Positions 1 through 5,696 of a stretch of 5,696 nucleotides of DNA are shown piece after piece. Position numbers and translations under genes: made by a program. Below the pieces are notes generated by a model. It saw only the letters and a list, made by a program, of their open reading frames with translations, was not told the DNA's origin and ran no database searches. This DNA comes from Deltaproteobacteria bacterium (GTDB lineage Bacteria; Desulfobacterota; GWC2-55-46): NCBI GenBank assembly GCA_016234955.1, contig JACRNN010000106.1, forward strand, positions 1-5,696, read 5' to 3'. The number at the start of each line of letters is the position of its first letter. Within the stretch, counting starts at the first letter, position 1.

Positions 1-1
1 A

Positions 2-610
2 ATCCAGGAGATGACCAAGGCAGGCATGACGCAGGCCGCTATAGATGAGAAGTATACGGAGCTGTCCGTTGATTACGCCGAGAAAAGGAAGGACTTCCAG
101 ATACAGGCCGCTTCCGATACCGCCGGGGCGATATCAAACACGCTTGAGAACCTCTACGTGGCCACGGGGAGCCAGAACAGGGCGCTGTTCGAGGCCATGA
201 AGGCATTCGCCATAGCCGAGACCACCATCAAGACCTACCAGGGCGCGATGGAGGCCTACTCCGCCATGGCCGGCATTCCCATCGTCGGCCCGGCCCTCGG
301 CGCGGCGGCGGCGGCGGCGGTCGTAGCCGCCGGCATGGCCAGAGTCGCCCAGATAAGCTCGACGTCCATCGGAGGCGGCTCCTCGATAAGCGCGGAGGGG
401 ACCGCAAACGCGTCGTATTCCGGCGGCTCCTTTGACGCGTATCCGTCGCCCACGACCCTGTCGGAATCAAAGCGTGCGCAGGATATCACTATCCAGATAT
501 ACAACCCCCTGAGCACGCAGAACTGGCAGAAGATAGTAGAGGACAACATAATCCCGGCGCTTAACGACGCCGCGGACAGGAACATAACCTTGACCGTGAA
601 GAACATGTAA
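2..610 (+). CDS. Phage tail tape measure protein, C-terminal end (partial at left edge)
   Basis: The frame is open to the left edge, so this is the end of a longer protein, about 202 visible codons. Tape measure proteins set tail length and are ejected with the DNA. The recognisable part is the C-terminal signature of the family: an amphipathic helix with QNRALFEAMKAFAIAETTI, then TYQGAMEAYSAM, a short GIPIVGPALG turn, a run of six alanines and a hydrophobic AAGMARVAQI segment. A Gly/Ser-rich linker follows (GGGSSIS), then a small C-terminal domain ending in NITLTVKNM. The first ~50 residues are charged and helical, as in tape measure coiled coils. The ATG at position 11 is internal: its AGGAG abuts it with no spacing and the frame continues upstream. 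Being followed directly by distal-tail and hub genes supports the call. Ile is mostly ATA (10 of 17 codons from the internal ATG onward). Confidence 0.85.
   Translation: MQEMTKAGMTQAAIDEKYTELSVDYAEKRKDFQIQAASDTAGAISNTLENLYVATGSQNRALFEAMKAFAIAETTIKTYQGAMEAYSAMAGIPIVGPALGAAAAAAVVAAGMARVAQISSTSIGGGSSISAEGTANASYSGGSFDAYPSPTTLSESKRAQDITIQIYNPLSTQNWQKIVEDNIIPALNDAADRNITLTVKNM
302..319 (+). repeat. (GCG)6 trinucleotide tract encoding six alanines
   Basis: Six identical GCG codons run in frame inside the hydrophobic segment of the tape measure C-terminus. Ala-rich stretches are normal at this point in the family, but using one codon six times makes a simple repeat. It could gain or lose single Ala codons by slippage without breaking the frame. 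Confidence 0.8.
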
Positions 611-639
611 AAAGGCGGGTCCGAAACGCGGGGTGTGAA

Positions 640-1416
640 ATGTCTCAATGGGCTAAGATAAAATTCTACTACGAAACGATGCTCGGCTCAACGGGGTCGG
701 CCCTGACGGCGACGTCCACGGCCTCGGGAGATTATTCCGCCGCCTACCTCTACAACATGCTTGAGATAAACAGGTGGATGGCGTCCGATGCCGCGAGCCC
801 CCACTATATCTCATACGACGCCGGCGCCGGCAACGCGAAGTCGGCCGATTACCTCGCCGTGCTCGGGCATAACCTCAAGAGCGCAGGGGCGACGGCGGTA
901 TTGCAGTATTCGAGCGATAACGTTAACTACAACGACGCCTTTGCCGCGTTTTCGCCGCAGTCCGACGCGGCTGTTTTGAAGGAGTTCGCATCTCCTGGGG
1001 CGTACCGCTACTGGCGGCTGAAGATGACGGGGATGACCGTCCCTGTCTATATGGCCGTCTGCGTCTGGGGCAACGCCGCGGAGCTCGATTACGCCACGGC
1101 CTCTTTCGACCCTCATGAACAGGATGTGAAGGCGAACGTGAACCTGAGTTACGGGGGGTACGTATCGGGCATACATACACAATATATCGAAAGGACGATG
1201 TCCATAAACTTCGATGACGCTGACGCGGCGCTCTATTCAACGGTAAAGCAATGGTGGGAATCCTCGGGCCTGAAGAATTTCTTCGTGGCTTGGGAGGGCG
1301 CGAACAATCCGGACGATGTTTTCTTCATGCGGCCGGACACGAAATTCTCCAACCCCTTGAAGGCTGGAGGGGCTTACAGGAACATCACCATAAACCTCAA
1401 GGGCAGGAAGGAATAA
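640..1416 (+). CDS. Distal-tail-like protein with discoidin-like N-terminal half
   Basis: A 258-residue protein placed directly after the tape measure gene, where distal tail (Dit) or equivalent tail-tip proteins usually lie. Residues ~35-145 resemble an F5/8 type C (discoidin-like) beta-sandwich: SADYLAVLGHNLKSAGATAV, then a QYSSDNVNYND segment, then YRYWRLKMTG, the usual order of strands around 'N-L' and 'Y-W-R-L'. Such domains often bind carbohydrate. Residues ~155-258 form a second part with YIERTMSINFDDADAAL, an aromatic QWWESSGLKNFFVAWEG segment and a beta-rich end; this fits the structural half that would pack in the tail ring. The ATG at 640 follows a 29-base gap with only a weak GGGGTG ribosome site at 630-635. 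No signal peptide or membrane segment is seen. The tail role is well supported by context; the exact Dit equivalence is inference, and it could be another minor tail protein. Confidence 0.65.
   Translation: MSQWAKIKFYYETMLGSTGSALTATSTASGDYSAAYLYNMLEINRWMASDAASPHYISYDAGAGNAKSADYLAVLGHNLKSAGATAVLQYSSDNVNYNDAFAAFSPQSDAAVLKEFASPGAYRYWRLKMTGMTVPVYMAVCVWGNAAELDYATASFDPHEQDVKANVNLSYGGYVSGIHTQYIERTMSINFDDADAALYSTVKQWWESSGLKNFFVAWEGANNPDDVFFMRPDTKFSNPLKAGGAYRNITINLKGRKE
1405..1412 (+). promoter_or_regulatory. Ribosome binding site for the tailspike gene
   Basis: AGGAAGGA lies 7 bases upstream of the ATG at 1420 and overlaps the last codons of the preceding gene. It fixes the tailspike start, and with the 3-base gap it suggests translational coupling. 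Confidence 0.7.
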
Positions 1417-1419
1417 ACG

Positions 1420-2706
1420 ATGGCGGAACAGAGAATACAATATACGGAGGAGATGGTCGGGGCCGGTCATCCGACGAAGGCGGACACTCTGAACCGGCTC
1501 ATGCTCGTCGAGCACGGCACGGACGGGGCCCATAAATCCACCAACGTCTATACGGACCTTATCACAAAAGGCCCCTGGAGAGACGTCAGGGCTTATGGGG
1601 CGGTCGGCGACGGCGTAACGGATGATACCGCGGCCATACAGGCCGCCTTGGATGATATCCCTTATACGGGTGGGAAGGTTTTTATCCCTTTTGGCACATA
1701 TAAGGTATCTTCGACGCTTACGGCATCGAACACTACGGAGCTTTTCGGGGTCGGCGCCAACGGGTCGATCATAAGCACCGCCTCACCGACCGCGCATGTC
1801 ATCGCCGTATACGGCGGAGGATGTTATATACACGATATCCAAATCAGCTCTTCCGTGACAAAAACCGCGGGCGCGCATATTTTTATCGCCACTTCCGGCA
1901 GTTCAAGCACGATTGAAAGGTTCATGCTCTACAATTATTTCGTCGGTATCGACATATACGCCGACTGCTGCGTGAGGGTCTTTAACGGTCAATGCCGTTT
2001 TGGAGTAAGCGGGACATGGACGGCCGGGATAGCGATATCGGCCGGGACAGACCACAAGATAGACCAGATTACGATGGATAACGTGGTCGGGACGCAGTGC
2101 GAGAGCGGCATCAGGGTCACGTCCGCGGACGCCCCACTCATAACGAATTGCGACATCATACATCACGGCACCGGATTAAATATCTGGCCGGGCGCGGGGC
2201 AGATCGTATCGTCATTGTGGGCGGCGAATAGCTTCTTTGATAACAATAACATGAGAGGTGCGACGCTCGGAGGCGCCGGGACCATAAGCCGCTGCCGGTT
2301 CGCCGACTGCTGGTTCTCATCGAATACCTGGGAGGGGATACACATATTCAATACGTGTACCATAGCCGGCGTTGACATATCCAACCCCCACGTATTCCTG
2401 AACGGCGCGCACGGGGTGCAGGTTGACAAAAGCTGTGACGACCTCAAGATCAGCGGAGGGTTTATCGGAGGGAATGGGCAGGACGGCATCGCCATAGCGT
2501 CGAACGTAAGCAACTTCTCCATCATCGGGGTAAGGTCCGGGAATGGCGGGGGGGCCGGCAACAACGGCCTTGCCGGTATCAGGGTCAATGCAGGGACGTC
2601 AAACCAGTACATCATAAGCCTTTGCAATGTATTGGGCAATACGGGTGGAGGCATAATCGACAACGGCACGGGCATGGATAAGATAGTCAACTTCAACATG
2701 GGATAG
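1420..2706 (+). CDS. Tailspike / tail fibre with pectate-lyase-like right-handed beta-helix
   Basis: A 428-residue protein. Residues 1-50 form a short head with GAGHPTKADTLNRL and VEHGTDGAHK, a pattern seen at the N-terminus of other phage tail fibres and probably used for attachment to the virion. Residues 53-77 (WRDVRAYGAVGDGVTDD, then AAIQAAL) are the hallmark start of the pectate lyase superfamily domain (Pectate_lyase_3 type). KVFIPFGTYKV follows, and then ~300 residues of short repeating beta rungs rich in G, N, S, I and V. Such domains in phages bind or cut surface polysaccharides, usually as trimers. Catalytic residues cannot be assigned by eye, so enzyme activity is unproven. The protein ends almost at the end of the helix, with no visible C-terminal trimerisation or chaperone domain. 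It has 11 cysteines (for example C183, C184, C192, C292, C297), many for a tailspike. The tailspike role is strongly supported; the substrate is unknown. Confidence 0.85.
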   Translation: MAEQRIQYTEEMVGAGHPTKADTLNRLMLVEHGTDGAHKSTNVYTDLITKGPWRDVRAYGAVGDGVTDDTAAIQAALDDIPYTGGKVFIPFGTYKVSSTLTASNTTELFGVGANGSIISTASPTAHVIAVYGGGCYIHDIQISSSVTKTAGAHIFIATSGSSSTIERFMLYNYFVGIDIYADCCVRVFNGQCRFGVSGTWTAGIAISAGTDHKIDQITMDNVVGTQCESGIRVTSADAPLITNCDIIHHGTGLNIWPGAGQIVSSLWAANSFFDNNNMRGATLGGAGTISRCRFADCWFSSNTWEGIHIFNTCTIAGVDISNPHVFLNGAHGVQVDKSCDDLKISGGFIGGNGQDGIAIASNVSNFSIIGVRSGNGGGAGNNGLAGIRVNAGTSNQYIISLCNVLGNTGGGIIDNGTGMDKIVNFNMG

Positions 2707-2712
2707 GTTCTT

Positions 2713-4422
2713 ATGGCCATAACTCTCACACAGAGATACTTGAACGAGCTCAAGAAGTGCGTCAACGCGCCGAACGCGGTGATCGAGCTCTTTCTGGACG
2801 GCTCCACGAGGAGGTTCGGCTATCATTCAAGGAACGGCGTGGTTGTGACGTATTTCCGCGCCGACGGCGCCTATAAGGCCGACGGCGGCATATACGCCAT
2901 AGGCGGCGACGACCTTGAGAGTTTCGGGGTCGAGGCGGACTTGAAATCGGTTTCATCATTCCAGAACAAGCTCGACGCGAAGAAGGGGTACTCCACACGT
3001 GGAGAGATAAGCTTTGTCATCGCCGGCAGGGACAACTTCAAATCGCTCATAAGCGATGATTATCTCAAGAACCGGCGCGTCGCCAAGAAAGAGGGGTTCA
3101 TCATTCCGGGCCTTACCTACGCCGACTACGCCACGACCTACACCGGCATGGTCACCGATTGGAGCCGCAGCGGGGACGAACTGACGGTGACGGTATCGGA
3201 CGACCTCGTTGACGCGTCTCTCAAGATACCGACCGAGAACGAGACCAAGACCCAGCACATAGACTACAGGAACGTAAATCCGGCGGACATCATGAGGAAT
3301 ATCCTGTCCGTCAATCTCGGGGTCAGCGGAAGTTATATCGACTTGGCGAGGTTCGCCTCCGAGCGCGATACCTGGCTTAACGGCTGGAAGTACAGCAGGG
3401 TTATTACCGATTCAAAAGAGGCGAATGAATACCTGAACGAACTGCAGGTGGAGACCAACTCATACCTCTTCCATGACGGAGAGAAGATATCCCTGAAGGT
3501 CTTCGCCCCTCCGGTGCCGAGCCAGTCCGTCGAGGAGTGGACGGAGGAGGCCCATCTCATAAAGGACTCCTTCAGGCAAAAGTCCGGGTACAAGGACAGC
3601 TTCTACAACAGGGTGGTGGTCTACTACGACTATGACGAGTCCGGAAGCTCCGACAGCGCGGACTATTATGACTCCGCCGTCATAGCCATAGACAGCGCCT
3701 CCCAGGATTCCTCCGAGTGGGACGAGGCGTCCACGAAGACCGTCTATAGCAAATGGATAAAGAGCATTACGTTTTCTCAGACAGCCAACATCACAGGGGT
3801 TTTTGTTTATCATGCCTCGAAGAACAACGGGGCCGGGGCGGGGACGCTGGCCTTTACCTATGACGCCGCCAACGGGAATACGCTGCAGTGGACCCCGCCG
3901 GGCGGGACGATAGGAGAGGCCGTCGAGATAACCAAAGACGGCAAGTTCGACGTTTACGGGAGCGATTCCACCAAGTTTATAAGGGTCATTGTGACTACGG
4001 CGTCTCTTCCGGCGTCCGGCACGGCGGATACCGTCACCATCACGCCGCTGGACGGGGACAAGTACGCACTGGCCGTCGCCCAGAAGATACTGAGCAGGTT
4101 CAGGGACCCGGCCTCGATAGTATCCTTCGATATCGACATCAACGGCGCGGCCTGCGACTCCACGTTCATCAGGCCTACGGACATGAAAGACGTCACCACG
4201 GACGAGGCCTGCGAGAAGGGCAAATCCTCCTGGACCATGGAGCGGCTAATGCTCACGTCGGTAAAGCCGGATGTGGAGAACGGCAAGGTCGCGATAGAGG
4301 CCATGGTGACTCGGTTCTACAGGCAGTACGGATTCATCGCGCCTGCCTGGCACCCTGACTATGGAAGCGCGAGCGACGCGCAGAAAAAATACGCTTACGT
4401 AGGCAGAAGCTATATCTGGTAA
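2713..4422 (+). CDS. Tail hub / tail-tip (Tal-like) protein with inserted beta-sandwich domain
   Basis: A 569-residue protein, probably the central hub closing the tail tube. The N-terminal ~300 residues have the layout of phage hub proteins: strands ending in DDLESFGVEADLKSVSSFQN and EISFVIAGRDNFKSL, then TYTGMVTDWSRSGDELTVTV, a helical link, and SYLFHDGEKISLKVF. The hub pattern resumes at residue ~450 with YALAVAQKILSRFRDPASI, a short beta part, and MLTSVKPDVENGKVAIEAMV near the C-terminus. Between KWIKS (~350) and DGDKYA (~447) sits about 100 residues of extra beta-rich sequence (FVYHASKNNG, LQWTPPGG, FIRVIVTTASLPASG) that reads like a carbohydrate-binding or adhesin-type beta-sandwich. 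No peptidase motif is evident, so this is probably not an enzymatic Tal. The ATG at 2713 is 6 bases after the tailspike stop, with a weak GGGATAGG site. Tail placement is firm; the hub assignment is a family-level inference. Confidence 0.7.
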   Translation: MAITLTQRYLNELKKCVNAPNAVIELFLDGSTRRFGYHSRNGVVVTYFRADGAYKADGGIYAIGGDDLESFGVEADLKSVSSFQNKLDAKKGYSTRGEISFVIAGRDNFKSLISDDYLKNRRVAKKEGFIIPGLTYADYATTYTGMVTDWSRSGDELTVTVSDDLVDASLKIPTENETKTQHIDYRNVNPADIMRNILSVNLGVSGSYIDLARFASERDTWLNGWKYSRVITDSKEANEYLNELQVETNSYLFHDGEKISLKVFAPPVPSQSVEEWTEEAHLIKDSFRQKSGYKDSFYNRVVVYYDYDESGSSDSADYYDSAVIAIDSASQDSSEWDEASTKTVYSKWIKSITFSQTANITGVFVYHASKNNGAGAGTLAFTYDAANGNTLQWTPPGGTIGEAVEITKDGKFDVYGSDSTKFIRVIVTTASLPASGTADTVTITPLDGDKYALAVAQKILSRFRDPASIVSFDIDINGAACDSTFIRPTDMKDVTTDEACEKGKSSWTMERLMLTSVKPDVENGKVAIEAMVTRFYRQYGFIAPAWHPDYGSASDAQKKYAYVGRSYIW

Positions 4423-4428
4423 AGGAGG
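4421..4428 (+). promoter_or_regulatory. Ribosome binding site for the small tail fibre gene
   Basis: AAAGGAGG starts within the hub stop codon and lies 5 bases before the ATG at 4434. It is a near-consensus site that fixes the start and couples the two genes. Confidence 0.8.
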
Positions 4429-4433
4429 ATTGA

Positions 4434-4907
4434 ATGACGGCGCCATCAAAAAACTGGTCGAACGTATCGGATTTGCAGATAGACGCGGACTCACCCATTG
4501 ACGCCACTCTCATGGCGCAGATCAGGGACGACCTGGTACACCTGAGAGAGTGGCTGGGGTTGAACTACACCGCCGCGCAGAACCACGACCACGACGGGTT
4601 GAATAGCGCGAACGTGGTATTGGCGAATAATACCGTAACTCTTGCGAAGCTTAAAATCACACAGGGAAGTTGGTCTACAACCACAGCAGGGACTTATTAT
4701 GTAACATTAGCTCAGTATTCTCATTACCCACATGTTACGATTGCAATCCCTCCCGGGGCAAATGACACCGTTGACGTTACGCACGTTTCTCAAACTACGG
4801 GCGGCGGCATCGGCACTTTTACCACGAGAGAGATTAGTCTTGTATACGCGAATGTAGGCGTTGTGGGGCGCAATTTGACTGCCTATTGGGATTATCACTC
4901 AAGTTAA
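4434..4907 (+). CDS. Small tail fibre / putative receptor-binding protein
   Basis: A 157-residue protein. Residues 7-45 (NWSNVSDLQIDADSPIDATL, then a helix MAQIRDDLVHLREWLG) followed by NHDHDGLNSANV at 50-61 match a layout common in short phage tail fibres: an attachment segment, a helix and an H-x-H-D-G turn. H-x-H motifs in trimeric fibres such as those of T4 can bind metal; whether H51 and H53 do so here is inference. Residues 62-75 (LANNTVTLAKLKI) are a short stalk. Residues ~76-157 form a Thr/Tyr/Gly-rich beta domain ending in AYWDYHSS that would be the exposed tip. From about 4650 the DNA becomes poorer in G+C (24 of 60 bases at 4681-4740, against 37 of 60 at 4201-4260), and none of the five Ile codons in this part is ATA. 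This suggests the tip was acquired separately. No homologue of the tip is recognised. Confidence 0.7.
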   Translation: MTAPSKNWSNVSDLQIDADSPIDATLMAQIRDDLVHLREWLGLNYTAAQNHDHDGLNSANVVLANNTVTLAKLKITQGSWSTTTAGTYYVTLAQYSHYPHVTIAIPPGANDTVDVTHVSQTTGGGIGTFTTREISLVYANVGVVGRNLTAYWDYHSS

Positions 4908-4913
4908 GGAGGT
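4906..4913 (+). promoter_or_regulatory. Ribosome binding site overlapping the fibre stop codon
   Basis: AAGGAGGT, a full anti-16S match, begins inside the TAA of the fibre gene and precedes the ATG at 4917. It sets that start and is the strongest such site in the window. Confidence 0.85.
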
Positions 4914-4916
4914 TTC

Positions 4917-5267
4917 ATGTATATCGAAGTGATGCACGATTCGCATGGAAACATTACGGCCTGTTATTGCGCGGACACATTGCCGCAAAATGACGGCGCC
5001 CCTCTTTTTACTGTTCATGGCGGCGGCCCGTCAGGGCATGAACAGGCCCGGTTGAATATCGATACCCTTATGGCTATGGAGATAGACGCGGCAAGCGGAC
5101 AGAAGGCAATCATCAATCCTGCGACAGGCGCTCCGGAGATCAAGAATATCGACCGTACTGATTACATTATCCAGACGTTTAAGGTGGATACCGCGCAGGA
5201 GATCACCCCTCCGGCGGGGGTTTCAATCCCGGCTGGGATGAAGGTGCGCGGGCTCTTAAGGCGATAA
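4917..5267 (+). CDS. Hypothetical phage protein after the tail fibre
   Basis: A 116-residue protein I cannot assign to a named family. It opens with IEVMHDSHGNITACYCADTL, which reads as a beta-hairpin with two close cysteines (C16, C18). A Gly/His loop (FTVHGGGPSGHEQARLNI) follows, then a mixed helix and strand middle (DTLMAMEIDAASG, TDYIIQTFKV), and a Pro-rich end with TPPAGVSIPAGMKVRGLLRR. There is no signal peptide or membrane segment. The start at 4917 is secured by the full ribosome site 3 bases upstream. It lies between a receptor-binding fibre and a probable lysis gene, so a fibre-associated structural or assembly role is plausible but unproven. Its Ile codons are almost all ATC or ATT (11 of 12), unlike the ATA-rich genes at the left of the window. 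It therefore seems to share an origin with the fibre tip. Confidence 0.65.
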   Translation: MYIEVMHDSHGNITACYCADTLPQNDGAPLFTVHGGGPSGHEQARLNIDTLMAMEIDAASGQKAIINPATGAPEIKNIDRTDYIIQTFKVDTAQEITPPAGVSIPAGMKVRGLLRR

Positions 5268-5270
5268 AAC

Positions 5271-5280
5271 GGAGGAGAGG
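5271..5280 (+). promoter_or_regulatory. Ribosome binding site supporting a GTG start
   Basis: GGAGGAGAGG lies 6 bases upstream of the GTG at 5287. The downstream protein contains no in-frame ATG, so this site is what supports the GTG as the true start. Confidence 0.7.
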
Positions 5281-5286
5281 CGCGCA

Positions 5287-5511
5287 GTGTGCGAAGAGGA
5301 ACTTGAACAGCTTGCGGAAAAGATAGCGGATAAAATCGAAGAGAAGTGTGGCGCGTGCCATCTCACACCCGAAGAGCAGGAGCACGTGAGGGACCTGATA
5401 AGGACCAAGAAGAAGGCGGTCAAGGCCACGCTCTGGGTCATCGGCGCCCTTGTCCTGTGGATACTCAAGGACGCCTATCTGTACATCATCGAGCACCTGA
5501 CCTTCAAATAG
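5287..5511 (+). CDS. Small single-membrane-segment protein with C-x-x-C-H motif, possible holin or lysis accessory
   Basis: A 74-residue protein starting at GTG; no other start exists in frame. Residues 2-20 are a strongly acidic and basic amphipathic helix (EEELEQLAEKIADKIEEK). CGACH follows at 21-25, then LTPEEQEHVRDLI, a basic RTKKKAVK stretch at 39-46, and one hydrophobic segment at about 47-60 (ATLWVIGALVLWIL) that may extend through AYLYII. The positive residues before the membrane segment predict a cytoplasmic N-terminus. C21, C24 and H25, perhaps with H33 or C2, could bind a metal; this is inference. Position directly before a peptidase that looks like an endolysin suggests a holin, pinholin or lysis accessory. 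Many holins have two or three membrane segments, however, and no holin family is recognised. The gene itself is well supported; its function is uncertain. Confidence 0.6.
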   Translation: MCEEELEQLAEKIADKIEEKCGACHLTPEEQEHVRDLIRTKKKAVKATLWVIGALVLWILKDAYLYIIEHLTFK

Positions 5512-5522
5512 GGGGAAAAGCC

Positions 5523-5696
5523 ATGCAATTATCCAGGAACTTCACCCTCGAAGAACTTACGGCCACGACAACAGGCTTTTTGAATAGACCGGACTCTGAT
5601 GAGATAAACAGGCTCGCCGAGCTCGCCCTGCATATCCTCCAGCCTATCCGCGAGAGATGGGGGCGCATCAGGATAACCTCGGGCTTCAGGAGCCCT
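5523..5696 (+). CDS. M15-type peptidase, probable endolysin (N-terminus, cut by right edge)
   Basis: The first 58 residues of a protein that runs off the window. The pattern is that of the phage M15A-like peptidases (Peptidase_M15_3 type): NFTLEELTATTTG at 6-18, a helix DEINRLAELALHILQPIRER, then GRIRITSGFRSP at 47-58. The SGFRS motif normally precedes the zinc-binding H...D...H site by a short distance, so the catalytic residues lie outside the window and cannot be checked. Members cut peptide cross-links of peptidoglycan, usually as D-Ala-D-Ala or L-Ala-D-Glu type peptidases. Here it would serve lysis or, less likely, cell-wall entry. No signal peptide is seen, so release would depend on a holin such as the preceding gene could supply. 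The ATG at 5523 follows GGGGGA at 5511-5516 with 6 bases of spacing. Confidence 0.85.
   Translation, partial: MQLSRNFTLEELTATTTGFLNRPDSDEINRLAELALHILQPIRERWGRIRITSGFRSP

Noticed and set aside
11..13. ATG at 11 as a true start, with AGGAG directly before it
   Set aside because: There is no spacing between AGGAG and the ATG, the frame is open to the left edge, and the product is clearly the end of a longer tape measure protein.
1251..1535. Possible overlapping gene spanning the junction of the distal-tail and tailspike genes
   Set aside because: The shifted-frame product has no recognisable pattern, and both flanking genes have strong support in their own frames.
2555..2576. Inverted repeat CCGGCAA / TTGCCGG with 8-base loop
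   Set aside because: It lies inside the Gly/Asn-rich end of the tailspike gene with no T run. Repeated GGC and AAC codons make such a stem likely by chance.
2163..2807. Long minus-strand open frame (214 codons) opposite the tailspike
   Set aside because: It lies across a well-supported beta-helix gene, has no family pattern, and the frame is explained by the codon bias of the + strand gene.
2991..3004. Palindrome CTCCAC-AC-GTGGAG as an operator
   Set aside because: A single copy inside the hub coding region, far from any start; chance is the simplest explanation.
3888..4358. Overlapping + strand open frame (156 codons) inside the hub gene
   Set aside because: The translation is Arg/Gly/His-rich low-complexity sequence typical of a shifted frame, while the hub frame carries recognisable structure throughout.
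5205..5221. Hairpin ACCCC / GGGGT followed by TTT, as a terminator
   Set aside because: It has a short 5-base stem and only three T residues, and lies inside the coding region of the 4917-5267 gene.

Overview
The window looks like the tail and lysis end of a tailed phage or prophage, most likely one with a long non-contractile (siphovirus-like) tail. All eight supported genes are on the + strand. Gaps between them are 3 to 29 bases, several with good Shine-Dalgarno sequences, so they read as one late transcript. I see no promoter, convincing terminator, tRNA, CRISPR array, insertion sequence or attachment site. No stretch over 300 bases lacks a gene.

Layout, left to right: the C-terminal end of a tape measure protein, cut by the left edge (to 610); a distal-tail-like protein with a discoidin-like front half (640-1416); a right-handed beta-helix tailspike of the pectate-lyase-like superfamily (1420-2706); a large tail hub / tail-tip protein with a probable inserted beta-sandwich domain (2713-4422); a small tail fibre or receptor-binding protein with an H-x-H motif (4434-4907); a small unrecognised protein (4917-5267); a short single-membrane-segment protein with a C-x-x-C-H motif, possibly a holin or lysis accessory (5287-5511); and the N-terminus of an M15-type peptidase, probably the endolysin, cut by the right edge (5523 onward).

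The genes plausibly act in assembly order. The tape measure sets tail length. The distal-tail and hub proteins close the tail tip. The tailspike and small fibre recognise or degrade surface glycans. The last two or three genes carry out lysis.

The host cannot be named from this sequence. The DNA is fairly GC-rich (about 62% in a hand-counted 60-base block, 4201-4260) yet uses ATA for Ile and AGG for Arg very often. This is a distinctive bias, but I would not assign a phylum from it. The bias weakens in the second half of the small fibre gene and in the gene after it, which is the clearest sign of module exchange here.

I found no evidence of a new defence or other undescribed system. The points most worth a second look are the composition and codon switch at about 4650-5267, the tailspike placed between the distal-tail and hub genes, the domain inserted in the hub, and the small C-x-x-C-H membrane protein.
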